From Gammaproteobacteria bacterium Milos-ODIII6 (GTDB lineage Bacteria; Pseudomonadota; Gammaproteobacteria; Chromatiales; Chromatiaceae), in assembly GCA_029228645.1 (NCBI GenBank), contig JAPTHR010000003.1:62001-126000 (forward strand): a DNA stretch of 64,000 bases, in the 5' to 3' direction. Below, piece by piece: positions 54,001 through 61,452 of the stretch; the first letter of the stretch is position 1; every line of letters starts with the position of its first letter. The notes beneath the pieces were generated by a model. It was not told the DNA's origin. It was given only the letters and a program-made list of their open reading frames with translations, and searched no databases. A program made the position numbers and the translations under genes.

Positions 54001-57000
54001 CAAGACGTCTCCACCGGAGATGCTCGGGATATCTGCGTTTCCCGTGGTGGAAACATCGTCTTCCAGTGTCATCCACAAACGCTGCGCCCGCGCCTCGACC
54101 TGGATCTGGCAGGTGTCGGTATCGCTGAGCGCCCCCCCGGTACCGGCATTGCCCAGGTCGTCGGTGGTGAGTTGCAGGCTTGCGGCTCCCACGAAGCCGG
54201 AGGAGGCAACGAAGGTCGATCCTTCGAGCGCGGTGTTGATGTCGGCCACGGTCCCGGTGAAGGTCATGACCGCATCCCCCACGCCGTCACCCACACTGAA
54301 GCTCAGGCCCTTGTTGCCTGAAAGATTGAAAGTGCCATTGGTGGCGGTGAGGGTCACCTCGACGGGATTGGTGGCCGCGTCGAAGTCGCTGATCGACAAT
54401 TCCGTTCCGGTCGTCGCGGAAAAGAGCAATATGCCGTTACGGTCGACCACCTGAGTCACCGGAATCGTGTTTTCCGGCGCATCGTTGGTTCCGGCCTCGT
54501 CCAGGTTGTTGAGTGTTACCGTGACGGTGGCGCTCTGGTAGGCGCCGTGGATATCGATCGCCGCGACCGTGAACGTCAAGGTCTGGTGGATTTCGAAATC
54601 GAGCGCGGTGTTGTCCAAGACCGTGATCTGCCCCGTTGCCGCATCGATCGCGAAGGCATTGTCCGTGTTGCCGGCCGTAATCGTATAGTGCAGGGTGTCA
54701 TTTTGCGCATCGCTGGCACTCAGGGTGCCGATCAGGGTTCCATTGGCGCTGTTCTCGTCGAGCGAAAAGCTTGCGTCGGCGAGCGTCGGTGCCCGGTTGA
54801 ACTGCGCAGATACGCCCCAGACGGTTTCGGCGTTCTGGTCGAGGTTTTCGTCTGCGCCCTCGAAGAAGGCGGATGCGGTGGCGGCGCTGGTACCGGCCCC
54901 GGTCGCGGTGATATCGAGTACGAAGACGTCCTGACGGGTAACACTGATCGTCGGGGTATCCCCGACCGTGCTGTCGTTGGCTATCAGCCCGACCAGCAAC
55001 TGGCCGGCCTGCAGAGTCGTGTCGCCGATTGCCGTGTCAGCCTGCACCAGGTGCAATGCCCCGATATTCTGGCCGATATTCACATCAGAGCCCTGCAACA
55101 GAACAGCAGTCGTGCCCGCAGTGTCCGACTCCAGGCTGTCGGCCTCGAAGCGAATGATGTTCTTGCCGGAGCCATCATGGGCCAGCAATATCTCGCCGGC
55201 TTTGAGCGTCTCTCCGCCGACAACCGTGTCCTGTTCCACCAGGGAGATGCCGGTTACCTTGCCGAGCCCGATGTCGCTGCCGTCGATCAGGAGAAAAAAG
55301 GTACCGCTGCTGTAGTCGCCGGCTGTTGTGGGCCGGAAGACGAAGACGTCTTCCGAGTTGAACGTGTCGGCGCCGATTACCTCGTTGTCGTTGGTCGAGA
55401 GAAGCAGGTCGCCGGTCTGCAGGTCGACGCCACCGGTGCTGAGGTTCTTGGTGACATAGTGGACGGCGTTGACGCGCGTATCGGTACCGCTGACGGTATC
55501 GAGGTTGAAGTTGGTCGAGAAGGTACCCGCGGTGGTACCCGGCTCAAAGGTCAGCGTTCCACCAAAGTTGACCACGTCGCCAGCGGTGAAGCTCGGCAGG
55601 TCGGGGTTTCCGGTGGCCCCCTGGTCGTTTTCGAAGGTCATCCACAGGGTATGGTCCGGCGCCTTGACCGTTATCGCGATGAGGTCGCTGTCGCTCTGGG
55701 CGCCGCCCGGACCGGTATTGCCTAGGTCATCTGTAGCCACCTGCAGGCTGGCCGCGCCTGTGAAACCGGGTGTGGCGACAAACGTCATGCCCTCCAGGGC
55801 GGTGTTGATAGCGGCGATGGTGCCGGTAAAGGTCATGCTGGCATCGTCAGTGCCATCGCCCAGTGTAAACGTCAGGCCGGCTGAACTGGCGAGATTGACG
55901 GTGCCGTTGCTCGCGGTCAGGGTCACTTCGATGGCTGCGCCACCGGCGTCGTCGTCGCTGATGGTGATGGCGGTCCCGGTGGATGCAGAGAACAGCAGCA
56001 TTCCATTCTGGTCGATGATCTGGGCGCCCGGAACGTTGTTGATCGGGGGGTCATTGATATCAGTGACCGTAACCGAAATCGTTTGCACGTCTGTGCCGCC
56101 ATTGCCGTCGCTGGCCGTGACTGCGACCTCGTACACCCCGTTGGTGTCACTATCAGTAGGCGATTCGAAGTTCGGCGCGCTGACGAAGGTGAGCACGCCC
56201 GTGTTGGTATCGATGTTGAACAGACCCTGGTCGGCGCCGCCGGTGATACTGTAGGTGACGGTGTCCCCGTCGTCATCGTCGCTGGTCACTGTGGTGACGG
56301 TGGTGGTGTTCTCCGCCACGTTGAGAGCGGCTGTGATCCCACCACCATCGGATGTGATAACCGGCGCCTCGTTGAGATCGTTGACGGTGATCGTGAACAC
56401 TTCGTCGTAACTGTCCCCGTCGCTGTCGACCACTCGCGCGGTGATATTGTGAGAGGCCGCTGTCTCGAAATCGAGAAGGCTGCCGTTGGCCACGCTGAGT
56501 TCGCCGCTCGAGGAATTGATCGTGAAACGCCCGCCGGCGTGGTCGAGCAGTGAATAGGTGAAGGTCTCGCCACCATTGGGGTGAATGGCGGCAAGTGTTC
56601 CGACGACGGTAGAATTGGCGGCATTCTCGTCGACCGAAAGGGGCAACGAGGGTGTGCTGCTCGTGAAGCCGGGATCCGATACGTGCGCCACCGTCAGGTT
56701 GTTTCCGCTCATACTCTCGGTCACCACGCCATCGGTCGACAGGTTGTCGAACAGCCAGTTGGCGATCATCCCGGGCTCGGTGTTGGGCAGGGTGGCCTGG
56801 TAGTTGCTGCTGATCTCACCGGCGGTCCGGACGTCATTGAACAGGCGCGCATCATGGAGCGTGCCGCTGAAGTACTCGCCTGAATTGAACCCCGCGCCGA
56901 GGGCGTCCTGCTCTTGTCCAAAGAGCAGGGTGCCGCCGGCGGTGATCGTGTTGCCGGTGTTCAGACCGGAGCCGCTGTCGATCAGTGAGCCATCGACGTA

Positions 57001-58656
57001 TATCTCCCAGGCTCCCGCCGCGTTGTCCCAGGTGACAGACAGTGTATGTCGCGCCGCGTCCAGCAGGAGCGTCTCATAATTGACGGCAGTCGATTCCACG
57101 GTGCCGCCCGCACCGAAATCCAGCTCCATCGCGCCCGCGACCGTATTGTTGTTGGTGTTGATCGAGAATTCGTCGTTTCCGGTCGGATCGTTGTACGAGA
57201 TAAAGATTTCGATGCCGGCGTGGTTGGCTCCCTCGAATTGCAATTCGAAGGTGGCTGCGCTCAAACCACCCAGGATGGCCCCACCGTCATCGGCCACGAG
57301 ATAGGCGTCGTTGCCGCCGTCGGCATTCAACTCGGTTCCCGCGCTCGCGTTGTCGGTCACGACCAGATCGCTGGGCACCGGCGGCGGCGTGTAGTCCACG
57401 CTGAGAACTGGGCGGAGGGAACTCGTGCCGTTCTCCGATGAAGCAAAGCCCCAGCCGTTGGTGTCGTCGGACAGGATCGCCCAACCGTAATTGGTATCAC
57501 CGTCGGACCAGGCTTGCAGTGCGGCTGACAGTCCGGTGATGGTGATGCTTCCGAGAGCATCCGGTGTGGGCACGGTTGCATCGCCGAGTGATTTGGCCTC
57601 GATATCATCTGTGCTGATACCGGTGGTCATGGAGTCCCAGGTCGAGGATTCGTCCCAGTTGGAAAGCATCCGGTGCAAGCTGATCGTTGCACCGCTACTG
57701 CTCTGATTCGTGACTTCGACCGTCAGCTCGGCACTGTTGATGGTCGACCCCAGTGGTATCTGGTACGGACCGGAGCCGAACAGGTCGTCGAAACGGATCA
57801 GGGCCTGCTCCTGGCCACCGGAGTCATTGAGGTCGACCTGTACATCGGTGTCGCCTCCCTGGCCGGTGGTCGCTGAGGCCTCACGCAGGTAGGTATCCTG
57901 GGTGCTGGCGTAGCCACTGCTACCCTCCCGGAAATTGATCAGGGCCAGCACGCCCTCAAAGGTACTCTGGGTGTGCGCGGTGAACGCGATGTCTGCCTCA
58001 ATGGCACCCGTCCGGTATTCCAGATCCCAGTCGCCGCCCAGGCTTGCCTGTCCGGTGAGGTCGTCCGAGGCGGCCACATCGGCGCTGGTCAACAGGGCCA
58101 GGCTGTCGACCAGTTGCTCCCCCTCGACCGTGGAGGCGAGGTCGCAGCCGTAGATCAGGATATCCCCGTCCTGGCTGAAGGCCGTGGACCAGGCTGCAAC
58201 CCGGGTGGCGTTGTCCACCAGCAGGTCCTCGGTGAGACGCTGATTTCCGAGCTCGATCTCGCCCGGCGCGCCGTGCGAGATGAGGTGAATCGCGTCGACC
58301 TCGCTCGCGGACGCGAGATGGTCGCTGATGACCTTCAGTCCGTCCTGGTCGCTGTCGATGTAGATGACCTCGAAATGGCGGTTGGGATCGCCAACCAGGC
58401 CATCGACCAGGGTTTGATAATCGGGTGTGGCGGTATCGACAAAGACGATCTCGAAGGAAGCTTCCGCTCCCGAATCGCTTGCAGTAACGGAAGAGCCCGT
58501 CGGGTCGGAGCGTTCTTCGAGGACCGCTTCAATGGGTGTGGGCTGTGTTGGGTGGACGAGTGCGTCCGCCCCGGGAATGTCGATCGAGAAAAGCTGGCGC
58601 TCCTCCATAGCCTCAAGGACAGGTCCTTTGGCGTTTCGATGGGCGTGATTGCGCAT
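48073..58656 (-). CDS. Giant DUF4347/LEPR-XLL-like cadherin-repeat surface protein 2
   Basis: This 3,527-aa paralogue of the previous gene has the same ends. It has MEERQLFSIDIPGADAL at residues 17-33, DUF4347 with HLISHGAPG and IYGCDLAS at identical positions (His128, Cys171), and a DNRLRE-like domain (about 240-430). The C-terminal block is nearly identical (VMWVLRTGSLAASLLSVMPV). The middle differs. A LamG-like domain lies at about 432-652. Three copies of an unassigned 290-300-aa module start near 1002, 1522 and 2059. A run of cadherin-like repeats at about 2450-2990 includes exact 105-residue copies. A Glu/Thr/Pro-rich linker (about 3230-3330) precedes the C-terminus. No signal peptide or RTX array is present. 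The start is ATG with GAGG 11 bp upstream. Confidence 0.9.
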   Translation of the reverse strand: MRNHAHRNAKGPVLEAMEERQLFSIDIPGADALVHPTQPTPIEAVLEERSDPTGSSVTASDSGAEASFEIVFVDTATPDYQTLVDGLVGDPNRHFEVIYIDSDQDGLKVISDHLASASEVDAIHLISHGAPGEIELGNQRLTEDLLVDNATRVAAWSTAFSQDGDILIYGCDLASTVEGEQLVDSLALLTSADVAASDDLTGQASLGGDWDLEYRTGAIEADIAFTAHTQSTFEGVLALINFREGSSGYASTQDTYLREASATTGQGGDTDVQVDLNDSGGQEQALIRFDDLFGSGPYQIPLGSTINSAELTVEVTNQSSSGATISLHRMLSNWDESSTWDSMTTGISTDDIEAKSLGDATVPTPDALGSITITGLSAALQAWSDGDTNYGWAILSDDTNGWGFASSENGTSSLRPVLSVDYTPPPVPSDLVVTDNASAGTELNADGGNDAYLVADDGGAILGGLSAATFELQFEGANHAGIEIFISYNDPTGNDEFSINTNNNTVAGAMELDFGAGGTVESTAVNYETLLLDAARHTLSVTWDNAAGAWEIYVDGSLIDSGSGLNTGNTITAGGTLLFGQEQDALGAGFNSGEYFSGTLHDARLFNDVRTAGEISSNYQATLPNTEPGMIANWLFDNLSTDGVVTESMSGNNLTVAHVSDPGFTSSTPSLPLSVDENAANSTVVGTLAAIHPNGGETFTYSLLDHAGGRFTINSSSGELSVANGSLLDFETAASHNITARVVDSDGDSYDEVFTITVNDLNEAPVITSDGGGITAALNVAENTTTVTTVTSDDDDGDTVTYSITGGADQGLFNIDTNTGVLTFVSAPNFESPTDSDTNGVYEVAVTASDGNGGTDVQTISVTVTDINDPPINNVPGAQIIDQNGMLLFSASTGTAITISDDDAGGAAIEVTLTASNGTVNLASSAGLTFTLGDGTDDASMTFTGTIAAINTALEGMTFVATPGFTGAASLQVATDDLGNTGPGGAQSDSDLIAITVKAPDHTLWMTFENDQGATGNPDLPSFTAGDVVNFGGTLTFEPGTTAGTFSTNFNLDTVSGTDTRVNAVHYVTKNLSTGGVDLQTGDLLLSTNDNEVIGADTFNSEDVFVFRPTTAGDYSSGTFFLLIDGSDIGLGKVTGISLVEQDTVVGGETLKAGEILLAHDGSGKNIIRFEADSLESDTAGTTAVLLQGSDVNIGQNIGALHLVQADTAIGDTTLQAGQLLVGLIANDSTVGDTPTISVTRQDVFVLDITATGAGTSAATASAFFEGADENLDQNAETVWGVSAQFNRAPTLADASFSLDENSANGTLIGTLSASDAQNDTLHYTITAGNTDNAFAIDAATGQITVLDNTALDFEIHQTLTFTVAAIDIHGAYQSATVTVTLNNLDEAGTNDAPENTIPVTQVVDRNGILLFSATTGTELSISDFDAATNPVEVTLTATNGTFNLSGNKGLSFSVGDGVGDAVMTFTGTVADINTALEGSTFVASSGFVGAASLQLTTDDLGNAGTGGALSDTDTCQIQVEARAQRLWMTLEDDVSTTGNADIPSISGGDVLVYQQITQVETSNVDALESTTAGSFDYRFDLDDISGSDGNTRVDAIHYVKSDILVGGIQLLAGDVLFSTDARKETIDGVSYQDEDLILYRPTTAGDYSAGSFARLIDGSDIGIGDIRGISLVESTTVIGGVTLNSGELLLAHDGSPGDIVLYTPTSLGDTTAGTTSVLVSGSDAGVGIDQNISGLHLVQADTDFVGVGVHKGQLLVALAGNDAAVGGTGPIDVKRQDIFVLDVTSTGVGTSAASAERLIEGLDENLDSNKESIWGVSLQSNAAPELAAVSASIAENSPNGSLVTTVSATDPDNNSINYAIIDGNNNGVFAIDTGTGQVTVANTAALDFETSTEFTLTVAAIDQFGGATTATVMIDVLNVDEAGTNDAPENTAPDLLSIDRDGMLLFSSATGTALSVQDFDAGSNPIQVTLTATNGTLNLPGDKGLTFSVGDGYADTTMTFSGTLSDVNAALEGATFIATPGYAGAASIQITTNDLGNTGTGGTLSDIDTINISVLSADQQIWTTFENSEGTTGNTDIPSISGGDVVVFSNATQFETSNTDPFAATTSGTFASEFNLDTALLSDGITAASDGSTRVDALHYVTQDIVIGTNSIQLRAGDLLLSTDSGELIDGITYQKEDVFVFRPDASGDYSQGSFFRLIDGSDISLGKVTGISLVERSTLVGGTTLNPGDFLIAHDGSAEDIVHFTPGTLGNTTSGTTSTLIQGADIGIDSKIGGIHLMQADASIGGQSLTAGQLLFSLKNDDASVGGGTPISVDRHDIAVLTVTSTGAGTTSATADRFFEGLDLSLDSNRESIWGISLQSNIAPTMNTATMAVDENSANGTVVGNVSGSDPEDVTGNYAIINGNSNGAFAIDAATGQITVANSTMLDYETTTAFTLTVATVDSSGAYDTATVTININDVDEFDVTNPVDTDATADAVDENVANGTTVGITALASDADGTTNTITYSLFDDAGGRFAIDSSTGVVTVADGTLLDREAAASHDITARATSTDGSTADTLYTIALNDLDEFDVGTVTDSNVATNAVDENAANGTTVGVTALASDADATTNTITYSLDDSAGGRFAIDASTGVVTVADGTLLDREAATSHDITVRATSADGSFDTAVMTVNVNDVDEFDVGTVTDSNVATNAVDENAANGTTVGVTALASDDDATDSVTYSLDDDAGGRFAIDGSTGEVTVADGTLLDREAAASQDVTVRATSSDGSANTETMTIALDDVDEFDVGVVTDSDATANAVDENAANGTTVGVTALASDDDATDSVTYSLDDDAGGRFAIDGSTGEVTVADGTLLDREAAASQDVTVRATSSDGSANTETMTIALDDVDEFDVGVVTDSDATANAVDENAANGTTVGVTALASDDDATDSVTYSLDDDAGGRFAIDGSTGEVTVADGTLLDREADASYDITVRATSSDTSFSTAVMTINVLDSNETPAAVALSNNTVDENTDTSGGYSVGSLSTTDPDAGDTHSYSIVGGADVALFSIGGVGSNELIVNDGILDFETQSDYQVTVRTTDNGGLTHDQSFTVSVSDLNDAPEITSTAVTSATQDLAYSYTITSTDQDGDALTLSATTLPAWLSFTDHGDGTATLTGTPGNAEVGTHAVVIEARDGSLMDTQSFSITVSNINDAPVITSDGGGDNAAVTADENQTAVTTITSSDVDGDTATYTISGGADASRFSITADGVLSFNGAPDFENPTDHDGDGVYEVAITANDGNGGSDVQTISVTLSNVAELPPGTPVTEPPVPEEETIVSTQADSTYEATVEATPEAEETAEETPPQASVSDDAEGVAADATDVADQVGNETPLPGLEPNQQFDSGVPQPVVKIASQLFLNLMGAAAGIQIQPLGPIGSYDHFDYSDEVAMRQVLDQLTEEISRSADSDADFEALSVEAATAALSLTAGAVMWVLRTGSLAASLLSVMPVWQQIDPLPILSEGQNILDTDFDLDQHEELDLRSKAEDFFEKGGGGR
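49782..50586 (-). repeat. Exact 315-bp tandem repeat inside giant gene 2
   Basis: About 2.5 copies of a 315-bp unit (105 codons, one cadherin-like repeat starting EFDVGVVTDSDATANAVDEN) run head to tail with no visible base difference. Copies before and after (to about 51290) are diverged. Identity at third codon positions points to recent duplication or ongoing gene conversion. Confidence 0.9.
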
Positions 58657-58827
58657 CAGGCGTGTGCCTCGGTCCTAACCGATATGTCCCGGGGGAAGGG
58701 GCCAGCGTGACGACTGTGCGGCGCTATTCAGGTGGTTCTGCCGGTCGCGGACGAAGCCGACGATACGTACGGGTAAAGCGATGATCAGTCGCAAGGGATT
58801 CTCCAGGCAAATTGGCGCTTACGGCTG

Positions 58828-58854
58828 TCTTCGGCAGGCCCGGTTCTAACCTGA
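58828..58854 (-). promoter_or_regulatory. Possible weak FliA-like promoter of giant gene 2
   Basis: On the minus strand, TCAG (58851-58854), 15 bp, then GCCGAAGA (58828-58835). The -35 is poor. It is listed because position and spacing match the promoters of the neighbouring cluster genes and because ACAGCCGTAA follows, as in the giant 1 leader. Confidence 0.3.
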
Positions 58855-58939
58855 GTCAATGCACGAAGGATTTTCTCCTGTGACCTACTGAAGGAACCGT
58901 CGTCGCTATTCAGAGTCTCCTTCGGGAATCCGTAACTCC

Positions 58940-59160
58940 CCGGCTTTAGCCGGATTGTCGTTTTACCCCTTCCCCCTCTGGAGGGGGAAGGTTGGGATGG
59001 GGGTGGCGTTCGGACAATGGCAGAGGGGTATCCCCACCCTGGCCCGTCCAATCGCAAACGCTTGCTTAAACGCAACCCTTCCCCACCCGTGGGGAGGGGA
59101 TAGTCGGCCGGATGGCCGACTGGTTCGGATTTCGGCCGAATCCCGAAGCCATCGGCTTTA
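58940..59160. repeat. Intergenic palindromes between the adaptor and giant gene 2
   Basis: The 556-bp gap 58657-59212 holds no credible gene. It has CCTTCCCCCTC-TG-GAGGGGGAAGG (58968-58991), a second similar hairpin near 59080-59102 (CTTCCCCAC-CC-GTGGGGAGG), and two copies of CGGCTTTAGCCGG (about 58941 and 59153). These G/C-run palindromes are a common dispersed type in proteobacteria. They may also limit read-through. Confidence 0.6.
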
Positions 59161-59212
59161 GCCGGTGGGGTGTTCACAAGATGAAGTTCAGCCGCCCCGT
59201 TGCCTTCGGCAC

Positions 59213-61111
59213 TCACCGGTGAGCCAGTTTTTCTCCATCGCAGCGGGTGTCATGCAGTTCCAGCTGTGGGGTTGGCTGGATCTTTGCGATGGCGGACAGG
59301 ACTTGCAGGCGCGTCGCGGCGGTCAGGTGCAGGGTCTGGGGCCCCTGTTTCTGGTAGCGGGTGCGCAATTCCATGGCGAAACCCTTGGCCTGGAATTTCT
59401 GCTGACGGGTCAGGGCGTATTCCTTCTGCTTGAACAACCCGCCTGACACCATGCGCACGCCGGTACGCTTGGATGTATAGCAGGCGACATCCGGGAAACC
59501 GGCGGCTCGCAGGGTCGCGAGCGACTGTGAGCAGCCTGCCTCGCCTGCAGGCATCTCGACGATAAAGTCGCGTGGTGCTCTTGCATGGCCGTGGATTTCA
59601 TGCACCTCGATGCCGGCTTTACGCAGGGGTTGCAGGGCTTTCCTCAGGTTTGTCGAACTGGCGCTGAGGGTGCCGCACCAGCTGCTCGGTTCTGCCAAAC
59701 GGATCGCGGTGGTCTCCTGGGGCACCGGCGCGCGCTCGGTTCGTTCCTGTTGCTCTGTCCGGGGCAGGGCGGCGGTGGCCGCGTCGCGCGATTCCTTTTC
59801 GGTAGGCGCAAGCTGTTCCAGATCGACAGCGATTTTCTCAACCTTGGGAGCGACTGGCTCGTCGATTGTTTCGCGCTTGGTGTCGGCGAGTTGCGGGGCC
59901 TGCTGCGGGCTTGGCGCCGGCTTGGGTGCCTCGGGTTCGGACACGGTGACCGAGGTTTCGGCTGCTTCGGCAGGCTGCTCAGCAGTCCGCGAGGCTTGCA
60001 GTCCGTTGGAGCCGTTCAGCGCCGCAGCGGAATCTGCTGTCTGTTCCTGGGTCAGCGGCTCAAGCGTGGCCACCAGTAAGGGAATAGTGATCTGCGGAGC
60101 GGCTGGGGCGGTGGACGGGGCTACTTCGGGCAGCGGAGTCTCATCCACGACCGGTGTCTCGAGACGAATGTCGTCGTTCTCGAGCGTATCGTTCGAGGCG
60201 ATGCTCTCAAGCTCGGCGGGCGCCAGCTCGGGCAGGCGGGGTTGTTCTGCTGGTGCCGCCGGTTCATCGGCCAGATGCTGAAGGAAACGCACACCGCACT
60301 TGAGCCCGCCCGGTATGCGCTGATCGGGATTGGGTAAGTCCAGGGTCACCCGGAAGGTGCCGCTGGCGGAATCCACCAGTCGGTCCACCGTGACGACCCG
60401 TGCCCGTGGGAGTTCGGATATTGCTATCTCGGGATTGACCTGTGCCCACATGCCGGGCGCAATGGAGCCGAACAGGGGCGCCGGTATCAGCACTTCGACC
60501 CGCAAGGGGTCGAGTTGCGCCAGGGTGAGCAGCGGACGCTCATCCACGAATTCGCCGGCGGTGCTCATGCGCTCCACCACGACCCCGTCGATCGGGCTGC
60601 GGATGATCCGGCGGGCGAGTTTGGCCTGTTGTGTCTGGAGTTCGAGCTGGGCGAGGCGCTGGTTCTCTTTCGCGACCTGGTAATTACGCAGCGCGACTTC
60701 GTACTCGGCACGCGCCTCGTCCCGCTTTTGCGAGGGGATGACCCGGCGCTCGAACAGCTGTTCCATGCGCTTGAGGTTCTGGCGGGCGAGATTCAGATCC
60801 GCGCCATGGGCCTTGATGGTGGCATCCATGCCGGCGCGCTCCTCGGCATGCCGCAGGGTGGCCTGCTCGACCGAGGACTCGAGTTCGACCAGTGCCTGCC
60901 CGACCGCAACGCTATCGGCGCGCTCGACCAGGATGCGGTCGATAACCCCCGGTACGGGCGTGCCGAGTTCTACCATCTGGTGCGGCTCGATCAGGCAATC
61001 GAGATGCTCCTCCCCCTCGAGGGGCAGAGCCGCGCTCAGGTCGCCATGCAGTGCCAGCAGGGGCAGAAGGTAATGGAGTCGTCGCACAGTGCGCTCGTGT
61101 CCCGTGGTCAT
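59213..61111 (-). CDS. HlyD-type periplasmic adaptor with C-terminal SPOR-like extension
   Basis: This 632-aa protein starts with a signal sequence (RRLHYLLPLLALHGDLSA). The adaptor core runs to about residue 290: a lipoyl half-motif (MVELGTPVPGVIDRILVERA), a long helical hairpin (ERAGMDATIKAHGADLNLAR to LAQLELQTQQAKLARR), then RSPIDGVVVERMSTAGEFVD and a beta-barrel part. A Pro/Glu/Ala-rich linker (about 290-480) follows. The C-terminal domain, about 150 residues, has SPOR-like segments (AGIEVHEIHGHARAPRDFIV, FKQKEYALTRQQKFQAKGF). Such a tail is unusual for adaptors. The start may instead be the GTG at 61087, because the predicted FliA promoter would leave only about 8 nt before 61111. It lies just upstream of the giant genes. 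Confidence 0.82.
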   Translation of the reverse strand: MTTGHERTVRRLHYLLPLLALHGDLSAALPLEGEEHLDCLIEPHQMVELGTPVPGVIDRILVERADSVAVGQALVELESSVEQATLRHAEERAGMDATIKAHGADLNLARQNLKRMEQLFERRVIPSQKRDEARAEYEVALRNYQVAKENQRLAQLELQTQQAKLARRIIRSPIDGVVVERMSTAGEFVDERPLLTLAQLDPLRVEVLIPAPLFGSIAPGMWAQVNPEIAISELPRARVVTVDRLVDSASGTFRVTLDLPNPDQRIPGGLKCGVRFLQHLADEPAAPAEQPRLPELAPAELESIASNDTLENDDIRLETPVVDETPLPEVAPSTAPAAPQITIPLLVATLEPLTQEQTADSAAALNGSNGLQASRTAEQPAEAAETSVTVSEPEAPKPAPSPQQAPQLADTKRETIDEPVAPKVEKIAVDLEQLAPTEKESRDAATAALPRTEQQERTERAPVPQETTAIRLAEPSSWCGTLSASSTNLRKALQPLRKAGIEVHEIHGHARAPRDFIVEMPAGEAGCSQSLATLRAAGFPDVACYTSKRTGVRMVSGGLFKQKEYALTRQQKFQAKGFAMELRTRYQKQGPQTLHLTAATRLQVLSAIAKIQPTPQLELHDTRCDGEKLAHR

Positions 61112-61125
61112 TCCGATCAGGTGCT

Positions 61126-61152
61126 GTTTCGGCGGCGCAAAAAAATCCTTTA
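61126..61152 (-). promoter_or_regulatory. FliA-like promoter of the HlyD adaptor gene
   Basis: On the minus strand, TAAA(G) (61149-61152), exactly 15 bp, then GCCGAAAC (61126-61133). The -35 is perfect and the -10 matches 6 of 8. The -10 is identical to the one in front of the GGDEF-EAL gene. Confidence 0.6.
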
Positions 61153-61184
61153 ATTACGGTTGCGAATTAAAAAAATCGGGCACT

Positions 61185-61352
61185 GCAGAGGCGGCCCTGG
61201 CCGCTGGGATCGCCGGTCCTGTTTCGGGAATGGCGACGGTTCGCGAGCAAGCTCGCTCCTACGGCGGGGGGGGATTGTGTTCGATCCTTGGGGGTGGCCT
61301 TGGCCGCGAAGAATGCTGGTCCTGTTTCAGGAATGTCGACGGCTCGCTCCTA
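61185..61352. repeat. REP-type palindromes in the divergent region
   Basis: The 341-bp gap holds full or partial copies of the REP-like element near 61187, 61239 (TTCGCGAGCAAGCTCGCTCC), 61291 and 61342, in alternating orientation. The phrase CTGTTTC-GGAATG-CGACGG recurs beside two of them. Divergent FliA-like promoters lie on either side. Confidence 0.8.
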
Positions 61353-61374
61353 CGGATTCCGGTAGAGGGGCAGG

Positions 61375-61401
61375 TAAAGATTCAGGCGGGCCTGCCGTTT
61401 C
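61375..61401 (+). promoter_or_regulatory. Possible FliA-like promoter of the GAF-HlyD/M50 operon
   Basis: TAAAG (61375-61379) has a perfect -35 followed, at 15 bp from TAAA, by GCCGTTTC (61394-61401). The -10 keeps GCCG but matches only 5 of 8 overall. The predicted leader is about 44 nt. Confidence 0.45.
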
Positions 61402-61452
61402 AGCACGGGACCATTTACGTGCACTCCGCCAGGAAAAGAGCACTTTGCGCCC

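Noticed and set aside
36410-58656. RTX-type type I secretion substrates
   Set aside because: No GGxGxDxux nonapeptide arrays or typical C-terminal RTX signal are visible. The conserved C-terminus is a different hydrophobic block.
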